Shown here: one piece after another, positions 25,320 through 32,856 of the stretch
Numbering within the stretch: the first letter of the stretch is position 1
Layout: each line of letters starts with the position of its first letter
From: VRUB01 sp046758085
Lineage (GTDB): Bacteria; Pseudomonadota; Gammaproteobacteria; Acidiferrobacterales; SPGG2
DNA: 55,418 nt
Assembly (NCBI GenBank): GCA_046758085.1
Contig: JBHHZP010000002.1
Location: 1 to 55,418, forward strand
Direction: 5' to 3'
Position numbers and translations under genes: made by a program
Notes under the pieces: model-generated
Seen by the model: only the letters and a program-made list of their open reading frames with translations
Told to the model about the DNA's origin: nothing
Database searches by the model: none

Positions 25320-25361
25320 CCCCTCACGATTCACGGATCACGGCTGACGAATCACGGTCCA
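25320..25361 (+). repeat. Six-unit heptamer array (CGATTCA family)
   Basis: Six exact 7-nt units, most ending in TCA, CCA or TGA. The consensus CGRATCA matches the nrdR leader array about 9 kb away, although the neighbouring genes are unrelated. Confidence 0.8.
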
Positions 25362-25385
25362 CGGGCCTGCGTCTTTGCGTTGGAC

Positions 25386-25450
25386 GTTTTACAATAATTT
25401 CTCTGCAATCTTTGCGCTCTCCGGTGTGAGTTCGTGCCATATCAGCGCTA
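25386..25450 (+). repeat. Partial copy of the 180-bp dispersed repeat
   Basis: This segment aligns with the last 65 bp of the copies at 46209-46393 (+) and 30545-30725 (-). The shared core reads TTTGCGCTCT, GGTGTG, then GTTC and ATAT. It ends in AGCGCTA, as does the copy at 46 kb, and its last bases supply the TAG stop of the CheR-like gene on the other strand. Confidence 0.65.
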
Positions 25451-26269
25451 GTGTGACTCCCGTCGGTATATACCAAGCTTGGGGAACCATGGTGCGAGCG
25501 CGCAGCCGCCCGCTGGCAGCGACTCGTGCTTGCCGATTGCCAGGGCTCCTCCCGGTCGCAACCGCACCAGCAGCTTTTCCAGAATGGCGCTTTGCAGCTC
25601 GGCATCGAAATAGGTGAATACCAGGTTACGGCACAAGACCACATCGAAGTGCCCGTCCGGCAGCGCCGCGCGTATGTCTTGCTGCAGGAACCGCACGCGC
25701 TCGCGGTATTGCGAGCGCAGACAGTACCCGTCGTCAGTGCGATCGAACGCAGCCCTGAGCCAAGCGCGCGGCAGCGCCTTGACGCTGCTCCAGTCGTAGC
25801 AAGCCGCCTGTGCCCGCAACACCATGCCGGGGTCCGCATCCGAGGCGATGATGTTGAATGGCAGCTGGCCCGGCACGGTCTCCGCCCGGAGTATCAGACC
25901 GATCGCCAGCGTGTAGGGTTCCTCGCCCGAGGCGCACCCGATACTCCAGGCGTCCAGACGGTTTGCGCCCCGCCCGCGTACCTGCTCGGCGAGGCACGGC
26001 GCGACGACATCGCAGAGGTGATCGAATACGATCCTGTCCCGATAGAAACGTGAGATGGTTACCCGGCAGAGACTATCCAGCGTGGACCATTCCTCCGGTG
26101 TGGTTTCGAGGTACTCGCGGTAATGCGCCAGCCCCGCCAGGCCCAGCGTGTGTACGCGACGGGTGATGCGCTTGCAGACCTGGCGGCGGACTTTGCGATA
26201 CCCCGGCCAACGCATACGCAGCCGTGGTAGCGCCCACCGCAGGAATCGAACGCACTCTGGATCTTTCAC
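25448..26269 (-). CDS. CheR-type SAM-dependent methyltransferase
   Basis: The 273-residue protein has an all-helical N-terminal part (RFLRWALPRLRMRWPG, then VCKRITRRV) and a Rossmann methyltransferase domain. Visible motifs are the SAM site WSIGCASGEEPYTLAI, the acidic residues of ASDAD and the CheR-like FDVVLCRNLVFTYFD. Classical CheR methylates chemoreceptor glutamates, but no chemotaxis gene is nearby and the C-terminus is short, so the substrate is open. The GTG at 26269 is preferred; a GTG 15 codons upstream is also possible. The stop codon lies in the end of a dispersed repeat. Confidence 0.83.
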   Translation of the reverse strand: MKDPECVRFLRWALPRLRMRWPGYRKVRRQVCKRITRRVHTLGLAGLAHYREYLETTPEEWSTLDSLCRVTISRFYRDRIVFDHLCDVVAPCLAEQVRGRGANRLDAWSIGCASGEEPYTLAIGLILRAETVPGQLPFNIIASDADPGMVLRAQAACYDWSSVKALPRAWLRAAFDRTDDGYCLRSQYRERVRFLQQDIRAALPDGHFDVVLCRNLVFTYFDAELQSAILEKLLVRLRPGGALAIGKHESLPAGGCALAPWFPKLGIYRRESH

Positions 26270-26469
26270 CACCTCTGACCTGGAGTAGCATCGACGTACC
26301 GGACGCATCGGCACGCGGCGTGGTCACGCTGCGCAGGCTAGCATGGATAGCAAAAAATCGCCTGCGCACGCGCATCGCGGCAAGGCTGGGAGAAAGGATA
26401 TTCGGTACCGAAGTCTGTGTGTCTGGCAAGCACGAGGAGCGCAGCGTCCATCGTGCTTGCCGATGTAGC

Positions 26470-27252
26470 CTAATACGTGGTGACGATGAGGCCGAGCTTT
26501 TTCAGGGCACTCTGCGCGCGTTCGAAACCCTGGCTGGCAGACAGGTACCACCACTTCAGGGCCTGGTTCAGATCCTGCGCGACGCCGTCGCCCCTCACAT
26601 ACATCAGGCCTAACGCATACTGGGCGGCGGCATCGCCGCGCAACGCCGCCTTCAACCACCACTTGGACGCCTCCAGCATGTCCTTGCTTACGCCTTCGCC
26701 CTGCGCATACATAAGTCCGAGATTGAACTGCGCATCGGTGCTGCCTTGAACGGCGGCCCTATGCCACCAGCTGACGGCTTTGGCCGCGTCGATGGCGACA
26801 CCTGTTCCCATCGAGTAGGCAACACCGAGATTGTACTGTGCGTCCCGATGTCCATTGACCGCTGCCCTTTCGTACCACCGTACTGATTCCTGCATGTCGT
26901 GGGTGACGCCGAGCCCCGTGCCGTAGGCGATGCCAAGCAGGTATTGCGCTTCCGAGTGGCCTTGCTCGGCAAGTAAGGTCAAACGCATGCCGGCCAGCTC
27001 GAAGTCGCCTTGTTCCATTGCCGCCTGCACCTGGTTGTAGCGATGCGCGATCAGACCGGCATTCGCTACGGAGGATGCGGGAGGCAAGCCGACGTGATCA
27101 AGCTTGGTGACTGCCGCGTTGGCGGTGAAAGGAGCAAGCAGATAGGCCGAGGCGATGATGAGGCTGACCAGTAGCGTGATCTTCACCAGCAGCCGGGCTG
27201 TGGTCTCGCATTCCTGTGCCGTGGATATCGTCCTTGTATAATCATTACCCAT
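26470..27252 (-). CDS. Sel1-repeat protein with N-terminal membrane anchor
   Basis: The 260-residue protein has a hydrophobic segment at about residues 22-46, a signal anchor or uncleaved signal. Four to five Sel1-type repeats follow, recognisable from AQYLLGIAYGTGLGV, AQYNLGVAYSMGTGV, AQFNLGLMYAQGEGV and AQYALGLMYVRGDGV, with WW or WY between. Sel1 repeats are solenoid adaptors. GAGGA 5-9 nt before ATG 27252 supports this start over an open upstream extension of 34 codons. It is unlinked functionally to the neighbours. Confidence 0.9.
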   Translation of the reverse strand: MGNDYTRTISTAQECETTARLLVKITLLVSLIIASAYLLAPFTANAAVTKLDHVGLPPASSVANAGLIAHRYNQVQAAMEQGDFELAGMRLTLLAEQGHSEAQYLLGIAYGTGLGVTHDMQESVRWYERAAVNGHRDAQYNLGVAYSMGTGVAIDAAKAVSWWHRAAVQGSTDAQFNLGLMYAQGEGVSKDMLEASKWWLKAALRGDAAAQYALGLMYVRGDGVAQDLNQALKWWYLSASQGFERAQSALKKLGLIVTTY

Positions 27253-27622
27253 GATGTCCTCGCTTGGCGCCGAGCGCCGGGATGGCCCATGCGTCAAAGT
27301 CCCTTGTGCACGTTGCGGCCAGTTGACCAAAAGAGTAGTCAAGATCTGTGCCAATGTGCTGCTCAGGCGGAAAAATCAGGAAAAACCAGGCAATTTCTGC
27401 TTGTTCAAACGCCATACAGAGTCTGCGAGAGTCAATTGGCGCCCAGTCCTGGCGCGCTGAACGGCACGAAATCGTCGCTGGACGGCGCGCGCGGAGCTGC
27501 GGGTCCGGGATACCGCTGGCGGCTGGGAAAGAGGCCGTTCGCGCCGCTGACGCACTACCTGGACGCGCGTACAATCAGGCCCGTCCCCGGATGACGGGGG
27601 GCTCTTGCCGCGCGCACACAAG
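27253..27622. other. Intergenic region, nothing firm
   Basis: The 370 bp between the divergent Sel1 and DsbA-like genes contain short overlapping open frames on both strands. One, on the plus strand from 27251, has a PCARCGQ segment but overlaps the Sel1 start and is too short to support. No terminator or clear promoter was found. Confidence 0.4.
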
Positions 27623-28243
27623 ATGACAACGAAGCCCGAGCTCCTGGTAACGGTATTTTCCGATTACATTTGCCCGTTCTGTTATATCGGTTCTGTGCGG
27701 CTCGATGCCTTGCGCGAGCAGTTCGCCTTGAAAGTCAACTGGGTGGCGCTTGAGATCCATCCGGACAATCCCTCACAAGGGCGACCCGTAGAAGAGCTGG
27801 GTTATGCGCCGGAGCAGTGGCAGCAGATGATGGATGCGCTTTACCGGATGGCGCGGGAGGAGGGCGTGCATATCGCCGAGCGCAGATTTACGACAAACTC
27901 GCACAAGGCATTGCTGTTGGCCGAGGCTGCTAAAGAGGAGGGCAAGGATATCTTTTATCGCCTGCATAACCGCTTGTTCGAGGCCTACTTCGGTGAGCGC
28001 CAGAATATCGGTGATGCCGATGTTCTGCGCGCCCTGGCGCGCGAGAGCGGCGTGCCCGATGGCACGGTAGCACGCGCGTGGAGGAAGGAACGTTACGAGC
28101 GGCGGCTAAAGACCAATCTTGTGGCTGCGGCGAAACTGCACGTGACAGCTACGCCCACGTACGTGATCGGCAAGCGCCTTCTGGTCGGCGCGGTGCCGGC
28201 AACGGTCTTACGCGACGCTGCAAGGCACGCTCAGAAGGGCTAG
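27623..28243 (+). CDS. DsbA-family oxidoreductase (FrnE-like)
   Basis: A 206-residue cytoplasmic thioredoxin-fold protein without a signal peptide. The active site is SDYICPFCYIG (Cys 17 and Cys 20), and the cis-Pro loop lies in ATPTYVIGKRLLVGA. The helical insertion typical of DsbA and FrnE/2-hydroxychromene-carboxylate isomerase relatives lies between (TTNSHKALLLAEAAKEEGK). Such proteins act as disulfide oxidoreductases or isomerases; the substrate is unknown. ATG 27623 is preferred over an upstream TTG because the fold begins there. Confidence 0.87.
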   Translation: MTTKPELLVTVFSDYICPFCYIGSVRLDALREQFALKVNWVALEIHPDNPSQGRPVEELGYAPEQWQQMMDALYRMAREEGVHIAERRFTTNSHKALLLAEAAKEEGKDIFYRLHNRLFEAYFGERQNIGDADVLRALARESGVPDGTVARAWRKERYERRLKTNLVAAAKLHVTATPTYVIGKRLLVGAVPATVLRDAARHAQKG

Positions 28244-28262
28244 CGGCTGGCTGAAAACCGTG

Positions 28263-29297
28263 TCAGCGGCCCACGCCTTCGATTCGTATCTCGCCCGGCG
28301 CGCCCACTTCCCCTGTGATCTCGATGTCCACCGGCAGGAACTCGCGGACGACCTCGGCGTTCGTGAGTAGGTGACGCGTTATTCTCGCTGTGCGCAATCG
28401 CGACGTGCCAGGCACCACCGACAACGGCATAACGAGCTGGTCCGCAAGGTGTTCATCGATAGCGCCTGGTGTGCCGAGAAAGGCCTCGAAGGCGTCGACT
28501 GCCTCATCGGCAACTCGCTCAGCGGGTTTACCCCGTGCGCCCAGCGCAGCGAAACAATACTGCGATTGCTCAAACTCGGCGATCAGCACCAGCGCGGTCC
28601 CCGGGGAGTAGGAGGACAGCCGTAGTACGGCTACGTCGATATCGGAGCAGTGCTTGGCCAATCTTTTCTGGGCCTGCCGCTGTTGTCGTAGCGCGATCGA
28701 ACGATCGAGGCTCGCAGCGAGCGACATCCCGCGAACACGTTTCAACGTTCCGCGTTGACCCAATACGAGAGGGGTGGGCTTGTCGATCGGCTCGATGTGC
28801 GCCGTCAGGCAGCCTCCGCCACGCGGGTAAAAGCCGGGGCGCACCAGCTTGCTGGCAATTTGGTATGCGCTGCGGCCGAGATAGTGCAGCCAATGCCACG
28901 CGAGGTAATGATAGCTCGGGCTCCAGGGTACGTGGGTACCGCCGATAATCGTGACACAGGATTGAATTTTGCCGAAGCTCAATGGCACCGCAATCGTTTG
29001 CAGCACCAGCGTAGCGGCGCCGGCGGAGCCGACATTGAAATGATAATTGCCACCCGCAACCGCTCCCGGTTCAAAATAAAGCGATGTCGATCCGAGTACG
29101 GCCCCTTGCACCCTGCCGTGGCTTATGGAAGCGCTTGCCTCCACCGCCTTTAAGTGTTGCGGCATAAGCCCCGGTTTCGGCCGGCGCCCACGAATATCGC
29201 GCACATGCACGGCCTTACCCGTGAGCACGGACATCGATAGCGAGGTTCGCAAGACTTGTCCGCCGCCCTCGCCTTGCGCACCGTCAATTTCAATCAT
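28263..29297 (-). CDS. rtcA: RNA 3'-terminal phosphate cyclase
   Basis: RtcA converts RNA 3'-phosphates to 2',3'-cyclic phosphates through a covalent histidine-AMP. The 344-residue protein has the N-terminal IEIDGAQGEGGGQVLRTSL, RGRRPKPGLMPQHLKAVEA, RPGFYPRGGG and the C-terminal IDEHLADQLVMPL with the conserved catalytic His. ATG 29297 matches the family start. RtcB, the partner ligase in E. coli, and the regulator RtcR are not adjacent. It is convergent with the DsbA-like gene. Confidence 0.94.
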   Translation of the reverse strand: MIEIDGAQGEGGGQVLRTSLSMSVLTGKAVHVRDIRGRRPKPGLMPQHLKAVEASASISHGRVQGAVLGSTSLYFEPGAVAGGNYHFNVGSAGAATLVLQTIAVPLSFGKIQSCVTIIGGTHVPWSPSYHYLAWHWLHYLGRSAYQIASKLVRPGFYPRGGGCLTAHIEPIDKPTPLVLGQRGTLKRVRGMSLAASLDRSIALRQQRQAQKRLAKHCSDIDVAVLRLSSYSPGTALVLIAEFEQSQYCFAALGARGKPAERVADEAVDAFEAFLGTPGAIDEHLADQLVMPLSVVPGTSRLRTARITRHLLTNAEVVREFLPVDIEITGEVGAPGEIRIEGVGR

Positions 29298-29508
29298 GAT
29301 TGGGGCAGCCGGGGCCACCCGAAGCGACGCGATCACAATACCACGTGCTCGCGTACGACCGCCCGCTCTCCCCGGAGTTCGTCCGGTTTTGGGTTACCAT
29401 AGACTCGCACCATCCCGTTTCGGAGCGCACACCTATGCTAAAGCGTTCCGTCAGGCCGGCAAAGGCAGCGGACGCCCAGCGCCCGGCCGTTCGGGATAAA
29501 TCCCATGT

Positions 29509-30318
29509 ATGACGTTGGGAGCCGCATCGAGAATGGTCGCTACACGAACACAATTAGCGAGCAGCACCACCGTTTCGCGTCTCCCTTCACGACGAGATGG
29601 ATGGTGGCTGGCGGGAGTAGACGGCTGCCGGGACGGCTGGTTTGTCGTGCTCTTGCGGGTCACGCCGGCGACGCAGATGGTGCGGGCCCTGCGCTTCGAG
29701 CTGTGTGCGCAGTTTTGCGAGGTCCTGGCTCTGCGGCCCGAGCCGCTGCGAGCGGCGATCGATATCCCCATCGGTCTGCTGGACCATCCGGCGAAAGGGG
29801 GCCGGGCGTGCGATCGGGCGGCGCGCCGTATTTTGGGACGGGGCCGGCAAAGCAGTGTGTTCAGCCCCCCCGCAAGGCGCGCGCTGCGGGCAAACTCGTA
29901 TCATGAGGCGACGCGTCTGAACCAGCGCGGGATAAGCCGGCAGGCATTCGGTATCCTGGCGAAGATTCGCGAAGTTGACTGCGCGCTTTGCCCGCGGCTA
30001 CAGCGAAAATACCTTGAAGCGCACCCGGAGCTTGCGTTTGTGGTGATTGCCGGCGCACCCATGCAGCACAACAAGAAGACGCCCGCCGGGCGGCTCGAAA
30101 GACAACGCGCGCTGCAACACTATTACGGTTGTCACTACATCGGCCCCGATGCATTGCGTGTGCGCTTTGGTCGCGCACGTGTGGCTACCGACGACATACT
30201 GGACGCCTATGCCTTGGCTCATAGCGCCGTGCGCATCGCGGCCGGCCACGCCGTGCGTTTGCCGGGTGGTGATCCGCCGTGCGACGCCACAGGCTTGCGC
30301 ATGGAGATCTGGTATTGA
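29509..30318 (+). CDS. DUF429 family protein
   Basis: The 269-residue protein carries the DUF429 signature AGVDGCRDGWFVVLL followed by AAIDIPIGL, SSVFSPPARRALRA and YLEAHPELAFVV. The fold is thought to be RNase H-like, so it may be a nuclease or nucleotide-binding protein, but no function is established. The conserved part begins near residue 34; the true start may be ATG 29533 or later. It is divergent from rtcA, with about 210 bp between them. Confidence 0.8.
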   Translation: MTLGAASRMVATRTQLASSTTVSRLPSRRDGWWLAGVDGCRDGWFVVLLRVTPATQMVRALRFELCAQFCEVLALRPEPLRAAIDIPIGLLDHPAKGGRACDRAARRILGRGRQSSVFSPPARRALRANSYHEATRLNQRGISRQAFGILAKIREVDCALCPRLQRKYLEAHPELAFVVIAGAPMQHNKKTPAGRLERQRALQHYYGCHYIGPDALRVRFGRARVATDDILDAYALAHSAVRIAAGHAVRLPGGDPPCDATGLRMEIWY

Positions 30319-30544
30319 GCGTACAGCGGTTGGGCGGATATGCGTGGAGTCGCTGGGATTGCGTCATGCGGCCAGAACGCGTAGTTTATGCTCCGGCAGA
30401 GCGCGCTGCTCTGGACAGCGTGAATGTGAGGCAGCTAATCTAGGGGAATGCTGATCCAGGCCTCTGTTGTTTTTTTCTTGTTATTACCGGGAGCACATGA
30501 TTGTTGGCAGGGGATCTCTGCATCTTTGCCAGAACACCCAGGGC

Positions 30545-30725
30545 GAATATTGCATGAACCCACACCGCAGAGCGCAAAGATCGCAAAGCGAACAAATCGT
30601 TAAACACCGACCGCGGCAATCGGCCTGCGGTGCCAAGTATGACACCGTAGCCCATTTGAGATCAGGCCAACACCGCTTGACCTTCCTTTCTCTGCGTGCT
30701 CAGCGGTGAAATATCCGGACTAGCG
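30545..30725 (-). repeat. Dispersed 180-bp repeat, copy 2 (minus orientation)
   Basis: Read on the minus strand it aligns along its length with 46209-46393. Shared blocks are ATATTTCACC near one end, GGCCTGAT, GGGCTACGGTGTCA, TTTAACGATTTGTT and GCGCTCT with GGTGTG near the other end. The ends contain imperfect inverted repeats (TCAC, 10 nt, GCAGAG). It carries no open frame of note. It lies in the 470-bp gap between DUF429 and ispG; the rest of that gap (30319-30544) shows nothing recognisable. Confidence 0.75.
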
Positions 30726-30787
30726 TGGCGAGGATGCAAAATATTTTATGCGTCACTCAGTAAATTTTAGAACCATGAGATCACGCT

Positions 30788-31936
30788 GTGGAAATGAAAC
30801 GTAATCCGACCCGAGCCGTTGGCATCGGTTCGGTCACCATCGGCAACGGCAACCCGATCGCGGTGCAGAGCATGTGTGCGACGCGTACTCAGAATGTCGA
30901 TGCGACAGTGGCGCAAATAAACGAGCTGGTCACGGCCGGCGCCGACATAATTCGCATTGCCGTGGATAACCGCAGGGACGTGGCGGCGCTTAGCCATATT
31001 CGCGCGCAGGTACCGGCTAATCTGACGGTCGACCTCCAGGAGAGCTATCGATTGGCGGGCGATGCTGCGCCACATGTCAACAAGATCCGCTATAATCCCG
31101 GACACCTGTACCACCACGAACGCAAGAAACCCTGGCAGGACAAAGTCAGATTCCTGGTCGATGCCGCCGGTGAACATGACTGCGCACTGCGTGTCGGCGT
31201 CAACTGTGGCTCTGTCGATCCAGACAAGGCACAACGGTACGCGGCCGACGATTCGATCTCGCCTATGCTGGAGAGCGCGCTGGAGCACTGCGAGTTGCTC
31301 GACAAACTCGGTTTCACACGCTTCTGTGTCTCGCTTAAGGACTCGGATCCGGCAAAGGTAATCGAAGCGAACAAGCGTTTTGCCGAGGCGCGCCCCGACG
31401 TACCGTTGCACCTGGGCGTGACCGAGGCTGGGCTCCCGCCGGACGGCATCATCAAGACACGCATTGCGTTTGAGCAGCTTATCAGTCGTGGTATCGGCGA
31501 TACTATCCGCGTCTCGCTGACCGTGCCCAACCATCGGAAAGGTGAGGAGATCAGGGCCGGTCGCGAGATCCTGGCGGATATCGCCGCGGGGCGTGTTCGT
31601 AGCGTGGTGGATTACGGCAAGGACACGTTGAACATTATTAGTTGTCCAAGTTGTTCGCGGGTCGAAAACGAGGCCTTCATTGATCTCGCCCAGCAAGTCA
31701 AGGAAATGACGCAATATGCGAACCCGTATGCGCTCACTATCGCGGTCATGGGCTGTCGCGTGAACGGCCCGGGGGAAACCGACGATGCTGACCTGGGCCT
31801 GTGGTGTGGCCCAAAACTCGTGAATCTCAAACGCGGAAGCGAGCCCTTGGGTGCCTACCCGTACGACGAGATCCTTCCCCGGTTGAAGCAGGAACTCGAT
31901 GCCCTGATCGCGAAAAAGACCGCACACAGTGCTTGA
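30788..31936 (+). CDS. ispG: 4-hydroxy-3-methylbut-2-enyl diphosphate synthase
   Basis: IspG (GcpE) reduces MEcPP to HMBPP in the MEP isoprenoid pathway using a 4Fe-4S cluster. The 382-residue protein shows IAVQSMCATRTQNVDATVAQI, KIRYNPGH, GVNCGSVD and the cluster cysteines CPSC (286-289) plus GCRVNGPGE. The start is GTG 30788 or ATG 30794. It lies in the same block as dxs and the hopanoid genes, so it probably helps supply the precursor flux. Confidence 0.96.
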   Translation: MEMKRNPTRAVGIGSVTIGNGNPIAVQSMCATRTQNVDATVAQINELVTAGADIIRIAVDNRRDVAALSHIRAQVPANLTVDLQESYRLAGDAAPHVNKIRYNPGHLYHHERKKPWQDKVRFLVDAAGEHDCALRVGVNCGSVDPDKAQRYAADDSISPMLESALEHCELLDKLGFTRFCVSLKDSDPAKVIEANKRFAEARPDVPLHLGVTEAGLPPDGIIKTRIAFEQLISRGIGDTIRVSLTVPNHRKGEEIRAGREILADIAAGRVRSVVDYGKDTLNIISCPSCSRVENEAFIDLAQQVKEMTQYANPYALTIAVMGCRVNGPGETDDADLGLWCGPKLVNLKRGSEPLGAYPYDEILPRLKQELDALIAKKTAHSA

Positions 31937-32154
31937 GTCTACCGTCAACTCCCGCTATGCCGTTGCGGCGTGCGCAAAGGAAGCGAACGGCACGCAAGCA
32001 ACGGGCTAACGCGCACTTCACTTTCCATCATTCGCAGTAATAGCGGTAATACCCGGGTGCCGTTGTCCGGTCCCTATATAACGGGGCCGCGGTGGCAAAG
32101 GAGATCTCTCGCCGCAAGGCGGGCAGGGATGACTAGATTCAGGAGGAAGCATTT

Positions 32155-32829
32155 TTGATAACTAACGGATCTACGATGGGGGGTATCCCGTCGACCTCGG
32201 TGAAAAGGTGGGTCGCATTGGAACTTGGGCTTTTGCTGCTCTTGACCCCGCTGTTCTTGTACTTTGCCCCCCGCGGTATGGGTCTTTATGCTACGGCCGC
32301 AATCGCGTTTGTGTTGTACGTTGTACTTACCGCGAAGTATACCCGCGACCGGATCTGGGGACCCACGGACAGACCGCGATCCAAACGGCTGCGCTGGTCG
32401 GCCATCACGCTTACCGTTCTGACCGTCCCGCCGCTACTGGCTTTTTTTGCCTGGGGCGCCTGGCAGGGCCACCAGGTCGTGTTCATGAACCTGCTGCTGG
32501 CGCTGGCGCTATATCTGCCCTGGGCGTTGTTACAGCAGACGATCTTTCAGTTTTATCTGCTGGGGCGACTACGCGTATTGCTGCCCTTGTCCCCTTTTGT
32601 CCTGGCGGCGGTCAACGGCGTCGCGTTCGGGCTGGTGCATCTGCCTTATCTGCCGTTGATGCTGCTCGCGATGGTGGCCGGCGTTTTCTGGAGCTACTCC
32701 TATCTGCGTGACCGGGTTGTGTTGCCGATCGCGATATCGCACGCCTTGTTGGGAACGACGTTCTACTATGCCGTCGTTGGGCGTGATTTGCTCGGCGACT
32801 GGTTGGCTATCATGAACGCCGCCGTGTGA
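32155..32829 (+). CDS. CPBP-like intramembrane protein with degenerate active site
   Basis: The 224-residue protein has about seven TM segments. Near residue 125 the first CPBP (CAAX protease and bacteriocin-processing) motif, normally a di-Glu followed by FRG, reads LLQQTIFQFYLLGRL, so the glutamates are Gln. The later GVAFGLVHLP and IAISHALLGT keep the two His motifs. This suggests a non-proteolytic or altered enzyme. The TTG start at 32155 is set by AGGAGG at 32141-32146, 8 nt upstream. It lies between ispG and convergent dxs. Confidence 0.75.
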   Translation: MITNGSTMGGIPSTSVKRWVALELGLLLLLTPLFLYFAPRGMGLYATAAIAFVLYVVLTAKYTRDRIWGPTDRPRSKRLRWSAITLTVLTVPPLLAFFAWGAWQGHQVVFMNLLLALALYLPWALLQQTIFQFYLLGRLRVLLPLSPFVLAAVNGVAFGLVHLPYLPLMLLAMVAGVFWSYSYLRDRVVLPIAISHALLGTTFYYAVVGRDLLGDWLAIMNAAV

Positions 32830-32856
32830 AGCAGGCGGCATGCGCGGGCTTGCGTC

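Larger units (their letters stand above)
24916..25447. other. Repeat-rich intergenic region
   Basis: This stretch of over 500 bp has no supported gene. It contains a 30-bp perfect palindrome (25098-25127) and a GC-rich segment (25128-25317) that is open in several frames but looks like a dispersed non-coding repeat. A heptamer array (25320-25361) and a partial copy of the 180-bp dispersed repeat (25386-25450) complete it. Short open frames here overlap one another and lack family similarity. Confidence 0.6.

Noticed and set aside
27251..27460. Small plus-strand frame with a Cys-x-x-Cys segment
   Set aside because: It overlaps the well-supported Sel1 gene start and shows only one Cys pair.
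30767..31948. A 393-codon open frame antisense to ispG
   Set aside because: It mirrors the codon structure of ispG; its translation shows no family features.
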